Positions 43,125 through 46,034 of a DNA stretch of 46,034 nt are shown piece after piece (within the stretch, counting starts at the first letter, position 1; each line of letters starts with the position of its first letter). Location: positions 1 to 46,034 of the forward strand of contig JAQXVF010000017.1 in assembly GCA_029224785.1 (NCBI GenBank). The letters run 5' to 3'. The notes under the pieces are model-generated. The model was not told the DNA's origin and did not search any database. It worked only from the letters and a program-made list of their open reading frames with translations. This DNA is from Bacillota bacterium (GTDB lineage Bacteria > Bacillota > Clostridia > Oscillospirales > Oscillospiraceae). The translations under genes were made by a program, and so were the position numbers.

Positions 43125-44354
43125 TTACTTAATGATGATCACGTTGACGTTGTCGGTGCTTGCGGGTTCGGGAACATCGTCAGCATTGATCTCGATCTTG
43201 CCTGCAACGATATCCGCCAGCATTGCTTCGTACTCTTCAACGGTCCAACCGGTCAGAGACCAGGTTGCCACGGGCAGACCCACAGCATTCTGCGCAGCGC
43301 CCAGAACGATGGTGTCATTGCCTTCGCCCACCAGAGCCTTCCAGCCGTCTTCGGTCTCGGCAGCGGTCAGTGCCTGGAAAGCAGCCTCGCCGATGCCCTT
43401 CATAGCGGAAGTGATAACGGTGGGGGACTCAAAGGACTGGTCAACGTCAACACCGATGACAGCCGCATCCTCAGCAGAAGCTGCTGCGGAGATGGAGGCA
43501 AACATGGTGCCGCCGCAGGCGAAGATGACCTCAGTGCCGTTCTGATACCAGCCGGCAGCCATGGTCTGCAGTTCGTTGGAAGCCTGGAAGGAAGAACCAT
43601 ACAGCCAGGAGTACTTCATTTCGACCTGAACGCCCATCTCGCGGGCTGCTGCATCGGCGCCCTGGACAAAGCCCCAGCCGTAACGGTTGCAGGCAGCATT
43701 GTTGCCGCCGCCGCCGCCGGAGAAGCCCAGCTTGGTGTAGCCGTCCTTAACGGCGGCATAGCCTGCCAGATAGCCGCACTGCTCTTCCTGGAAGCAGATG
43801 CCGGCCAGGTTGGGCATACCCATTGCCCAGCCGTCGATGAAGACGAACTTCACATCGGTGAACTCAGCGGCAGCCTTTGCCAGAGCGTTGCCCTGCATAA
43901 AGCCTGCGCAGACAACGACTTCCGCGCCGTTCTCGGCAGCCAGCTTCATGGCAGCGTAACGGTCATCATCGGTAGACTGGTCGCCGCCGGCGGGCTGATA
44001 ATACTTGTAGGACTTGCCGGCATTGGCAGCGTACAGCTTCACGCCGTCGTAGGTGCCCTGGTTAAAGGACTTGTCCTTGAGCTGGCCCACATCGGTGATG
44101 AAAGCCACCTGGTACTTGCCGTCGCTGGAAGTCATCTCGTCGGGGATGGCATCAGCAGGATCAGCGGCTGCCTCAGGAGTAGCTTCGGACTCAGCATCCG
44201 TTGCAGCCTCAGTTGCTGCCTCGGTGGCTGCTTCGGTTGCAGCCTCGGTTGCTGCCTCAGTGGCGGCCTCGGTAGCCTCGGGAGCCTTCTCACCGCAAGC
44301 GACCAGACCCATGACCATGACCAGAGCCAGCAGAAGTGCAATGATCTTCTTCAT
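43125..44354 (-). CDS. BMP family nucleoside-binding lipoprotein
   Basis: Surface lipoprotein that captures nucleosides for the ABC transporter. The 409-residue precursor has a signal peptide KKIIALLLALVMVMGLVAC with lipidated Cys20. A Thr/Glu/Ala repeat linker (about 26-53) follows, then the BMP domain (KYQVAFITDVGQLKDKSFNQ, GYLAGYAAVKDGYTKLGFSG, VIGVDVDQSFESPTVITSAM). ATG at 44354 has GGAGG 8 nt upstream; the upstream frame includes the promoter. The linker is a flexible cell-wall spacer. Substrate assignment rests on neighbours cdd and deoB. Confidence 0.94.
   Translation of the reverse strand: MKKIIALLLALVMVMGLVACGEKAPEATEAATEAATEAATEAATEAATEAATDAESEATPEAAADPADAIPDEMTSSDGKYQVAFITDVGQLKDKSFNQGTYDGVKLYAANAGKSYKYYQPAGGDQSTDDDRYAAMKLAAENGAEVVVCAGFMQGNALAKAAAEFTDVKFVFIDGWAMGMPNLAGICFQEEQCGYLAGYAAVKDGYTKLGFSGGGGGNNAACNRYGWGFVQGADAAAREMGVQVEMKYSWLYGSSFQASNELQTMAAGWYQNGTEVIFACGGTMFASISAAASAEDAAVIGVDVDQSFESPTVITSAMKGIGEAAFQALTAAETEDGWKALVGEGNDTIVLGAAQNAVGLPVATWSLTGWTVEEYEAMLADIVAGKIEINADDVPEPASTDNVNVIIIK
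44196..44279 (-). repeat. EAAT-coding tandem repeat in the BMP lipoprotein linker
   Basis: A four-residue unit (EAAT) repeated about six times, encoded by variable 12-nt units (GCAGCCTCGGTT, GCTGCCTCAGTG and similar on the plus strand). Codon variation between units indicates selection on the protein sequence, or an old expansion. Confidence 0.8.
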
Positions 44355-44384
44355 GTTTCTTTCCTCCATAACTTTCGTTATAAA

Positions 44385-44412
44385 ATATTTGGTAGCTTGA
44401 ATTACCAAATAT
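44385..44412. promoter_or_regulatory. Inverted repeat at the transcription start of the BMP gene
   Basis: ATATTTGGTA (44385-44394) and TACCAAATAT (44403-44412) form a perfect 10-bp inverted repeat with 8 nt between, just downstream of the -10 box. It could be an operator for a dimeric repressor or a 5' RNA hairpin. Confidence 0.6.
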
Positions 44413-44413
44413 C

Positions 44414-44442
44414 ATTGTCGCACATTTGCAGGAGAAAATCAA
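44414..44442 (-). promoter_or_regulatory. Promoter of the BMP lipoprotein gene
   Basis: Minus strand: -35 TTGATT (44437-44442), 17-nt spacer, -10 GACAAT (44414-44419). The -35 box lies inside a palindrome (44434-44451). Confidence 0.75.
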
Positions 44443-44451
44443 CTGATTTTC
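44434..44451. promoter_or_regulatory. Palindrome over the -35 box of the BMP promoter
   Basis: GAAAATCAACTGATTTTC is a perfect 8-bp palindrome around AC. It covers the -35 box, which would block RNA polymerase if bound. Together with the repeat at 44385-44412 it gives two operator-like sites flanking one promoter. Confidence 0.6.
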
Positions 44452-44489
44452 GAAGATTCGTGCAAAATACATAAAGAATTGCCCGGTTT

Positions 44490-44903
44490 TCAGCCTATTC
44501 CCAGATGTTTTTTCGGGCTGAAGCTGTGGGGGAGAATGTCTGCCAGCGTCACCGTCTCAAATCCCTCCGCGTCCACCAGGTAGAGCAGAAAATCATCGTC
44601 ACAAAATTCCCGCATCACCTGACGGCACACGCCGCAGGGGGGGAACGCGCCGGTAATCACACCGTCCTTGCCACCGCAGACGGCGATGGCTTCAAAGGCG
44701 CGGTGTCCGTCGTACACGGCCTTGAAAAAGGCGGTGCGCTCGGCGCAGACGGTGGGACTGTAGGACGCGTTTTCGATGTTGCAGCCCTGATACACGCTGC
44801 CGTCGCCGCAAAGCAGGGCTGCCCCCACTTTGTAGCCGGAGTAAGGCACATAGGCATGGGTCATGGCTTCTTTGGCAAGCTCAACCAGCTTTTCAGGTGT
44901 CAT
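44490..44903 (-). CDS. cdd: Cytidine deaminase
   Basis: Converts cytidine and deoxycytidine to uridine and deoxyuridine. The 137-residue enzyme has the zinc motif Cys53-Ala-Glu55 (TVCAERTAF), with Glu55 as the proton shuttle, and the pair Cys90-x-x-Cys93 (PPCGVCRQ). N-terminal YVPYSGYKVGAALLCGDGSV binds the nucleoside. This is the homotetramer size class. ATG at 44903 has GGGAGG 6 nt upstream. It sits between deoB and the BMP gene, in line with nucleoside salvage. Confidence 0.97.
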   Translation of the reverse strand: MTPEKLVELAKEAMTHAYVPYSGYKVGAALLCGDGSVYQGCNIENASYSPTVCAERTAFFKAVYDGHRAFEAIAVCGGKDGVITGAFPPCGVCRQVMREFCDDDFLLYLVDAEGFETVTLADILPHSFSPKKHLGIG

Positions 44904-44932
44904 AACAAACCTCCCGAATCAATCATTACAAT

Positions 44933-44961
44933 ACTTTAATGCTTATCCGCTTATTCAGCAA
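44933..44961 (-). promoter_or_regulatory. Candidate promoter of cdd
   Basis: Minus strand: -35 TTGCTG (44956-44961), 17-nt spacer, -10 TAAAGT (44933-44938). The boxes are weaker than the others in this window. It lies directly beside the palindromic element at 44966-45229. Confidence 0.35.
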
Positions 44962-44965
44962 AAGG

Positions 44966-45229
44966 ATAAATTGGAATTTAGCGATGTACCCCCAAAACAC
45001 CCGTAGGGAACGGCCCATGTGCCGTTCCGCCCCGCCGCACCTCGTTTTCCTCAGTGGTGGGTTTGGGGTTTCGGGCCGGTCAAGACCGGCCCCTACAGGT
45101 GTGCCGCAATTTACCACGCCCCTGTAGGGGCGGGTCTTGACCCGCCCGTTTGGTACGGTGGAAACGGAAGCGCCACGTGGGCCGTTCCCTACGGTTTTGT
45201 CCCACCTCCACCGTCAAATTCCAATTTAT
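44966..45229. mobile_element. MITE-like element with 14-bp terminal inverted repeats and REP-type palindromes
   Basis: A 264-nt element bounded by a perfect 14-bp inverted repeat, ATAAATTGGAATTT (44966-44979) and AAATTCCAATTTAT (45216-45229). Inside are four small palindromes arranged as an overall inverted pair: GGAACGGC/GCCGTTCC (45007-45028) mirrored by 45160-45188, and GGGCCGGTC/GACCGGCCC (45073-45092) mirrored by GGGCGGGTC/GACCCGCCC (45128-45147) with flanking GTAGGGG. No gene and no clear target-site duplication. The right end supplies the deoB stop codon. Confidence 0.75.
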
Positions 45230-46034
45230 TGCGCAGGTGATGAAATCGGATATGGGCATACATCTTTGGCGAAGCTGATGCCGGGGGTAGCAAGCTCCAC
45301 ATTCAGCATTTGCGCCACGGTGGCGGCAATGTCCGCGAAGCTCTCCCGGGTGCCCAGATTCACAGGCTTCACCCCGGGGCCGGCGATCAGCAGGGGCACA
45401 TACTCCCGGGTATGGTCGGTGGTGGCGGTGTAGGCGGGGTCGCAGCCGTGGTCGGCGGTGATCATCACCACATCCCCCTCCCGGAGCTTGGGCAGGAAGC
45501 TGCCCAGCCAGGTATCAAACCGGGTCAGAGCCTTGGCGTAGCCATCAATATCCCGGCGGTGGCCGTAGAGCATATCAAAGTCCACCAGATTGACAAAGCA
45601 CAGGCCGGTAAAATCTTGGTTTACATAATTATCCGTGTGGGCCATTCCTTCCTCATTGCTCTTGTTGTACACATGCTCCGTAGTCCCCCGCCCGGCGAAA
45701 ATGTCATGAATCTTGCCCACGCCGATGCTGCTAAGCCCCGCTTCTTTGACCGCATCCAGCAAGGTTTTTGCCGGGGGCTCCAAAGAGTAGTCATGGCGGT
45801 TGGCGGTGCGCTTATAAGCCCCGCTCTCCCCTACAAAGGGGCGGGCAATGACACGGCCCACGCCGTGCTTGCCTTTCAAAATATTCCGGGCGGCATGGCA
45901 GTATTCATAGAGCTGCTCCAAAGGCACAACCTCTTCATGGGCGGCTACCTGAAATACGGAGTCTGCCGAGGTGTAGACAATCAAGTCCCCGGTTTTCACA
46001 TGCTCGTCGCCATACTTTTGGATGACCTCCGTGC
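45226..46034 (-). CDS. deoB: Phosphopentomutase, 5' part beyond the window
   Basis: Interconverts ribose (or deoxyribose) 1-phosphate and 5-phosphate. About 268 C-terminal residues are present; the gene continues past 46034. Visible family features: EVIQKYGDEHVKTGDLIVYT and SADSVFQVAAHEEVVPLEQL, then GRVIARPFVGESGAYKRTAN and the metal-binding end ITADHGCDPAYTATTDHTRE. The last residues (CPYPISSPAQ) and the stop codon lie at the edge of the palindromic element 44966-45229. Truncated here only by the window edge. Confidence 0.96.
   Translation of the reverse strand, partial: TEVIQKYGDEHVKTGDLIVYTSADSVFQVAAHEEVVPLEQLYEYCHAARNILKGKHGVGRVIARPFVGESGAYKRTANRHDYSLEPPAKTLLDAVKEAGLSSIGVGKIHDIFAGRGTTEHVYNKSNEEGMAHTDNYVNQDFTGLCFVNLVDFDMLYGHRRDIDGYAKALTRFDTWLGSFLPKLREGDVVMITADHGCDPAYTATTDHTREYVPLLIAGPGVKPVNLGTRESFADIAATVAQMLNVELATPGISFAKDVCPYPISSPAQ

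Noticed and set aside
44196..44279. Tandem repeats considered as a possible CRISPR or VNTR locus
   Set aside because: The 12-nt units are continuous without spacers and encode an in-frame EAAT linker of a lipoprotein.
44904..45225. A short gene in the cdd-deoB gap
   Set aside because: Frames here run through the inverted repeats of the palindromic element and have no SD or protein-like composition.

Overview
The window is a gene-dense stretch of a Gram-positive chromosome, most likely Clostridia of the Oscillospiraceae/Oscillospirales type. That placement is inferred from several things: the uninterrupted S10-spc-alpha order with a KOW protein between map and infA, the yicC-remA-gmk-rpoZ-priA-def-fmt-rsmB-rlmN-stp-prkC-rsgA order, strong SD sites (GGAGG about 8 nt before the start), TTG and GTG starts, and small GC-rich palindromes of the GTAGGGG...CCCC type. 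No species can be named from the sequence alone. Almost every gene is on the minus strand; the exceptions are a REP-associated transposase, two small regulators and the RNase P RNA.

Layout from left to right: (1) 1-760, a RAYT-type transposase that carries REP-like palindromes before and inside its own reading frame. (2) 761-919, a tRNA-Thr(GGT) with its own promoter and terminator. (3) 955-16886, the complete S10-spc-alpha ribosomal operon read leftward from one near-consensus promoter, rpsJ to rplQ, with secY, adk, map, a KOW protein, infA, rpmJ and rpoA. (4) 16930-17946, a small regulatory island: an HTH gene and a small helical protein divergent across an operator-like inverted repeat, then a ribbon-helix-helix gene. 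(5) 17977-32662, one long operon, cdaA-cdaR-rseC-like-yicC-remA-gmk-rpoZ-priA-def-fmt-rsmB-rlmN-stp-prkC-rsgA. It joins c-di-AMP synthesis, nucleotide and translation housekeeping, and the PASTA kinase/phosphatase pair. (6) 32687-34079, a Se/S-carrier-like protein and a cysteine-desulfurase-like enzyme, with a hairpin over the ribosome binding site. (7) 34100-36768, murD-ispD-ispF. (8) 36774-37197, rnpB, divergent from murD with the two promoters nearly touching. (9) 37198-37478, a MITE-like palindromic element between two identical terminators. (10) 37493-46034, nucleobase and nucleoside uptake and salvage: an NCS2 uracil permease, a BMP/Nup-type ABC importer (lipoprotein, ATPase, two permeases), cytidine deaminase and the 3' part of phosphopentomutase deoB, with a second palindromic element between cdd and deoB.

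How the genes fit together: most of the window is growth machinery. Regions 5, 7 and 8 add cell-wall and isoprenoid precursors and tRNA processing. Region 10 is a coherent pathway: nucleosides enter through the BMP/ABC system, cytidine is deaminated, and pentose phosphate is recovered by DeoB. No CRISPR array, prophage, integrase or defence island was seen. The least ordinary parts are the transposase carrying its own palindromes, the two MITE-like elements, and the HTH/RHH regulatory island.
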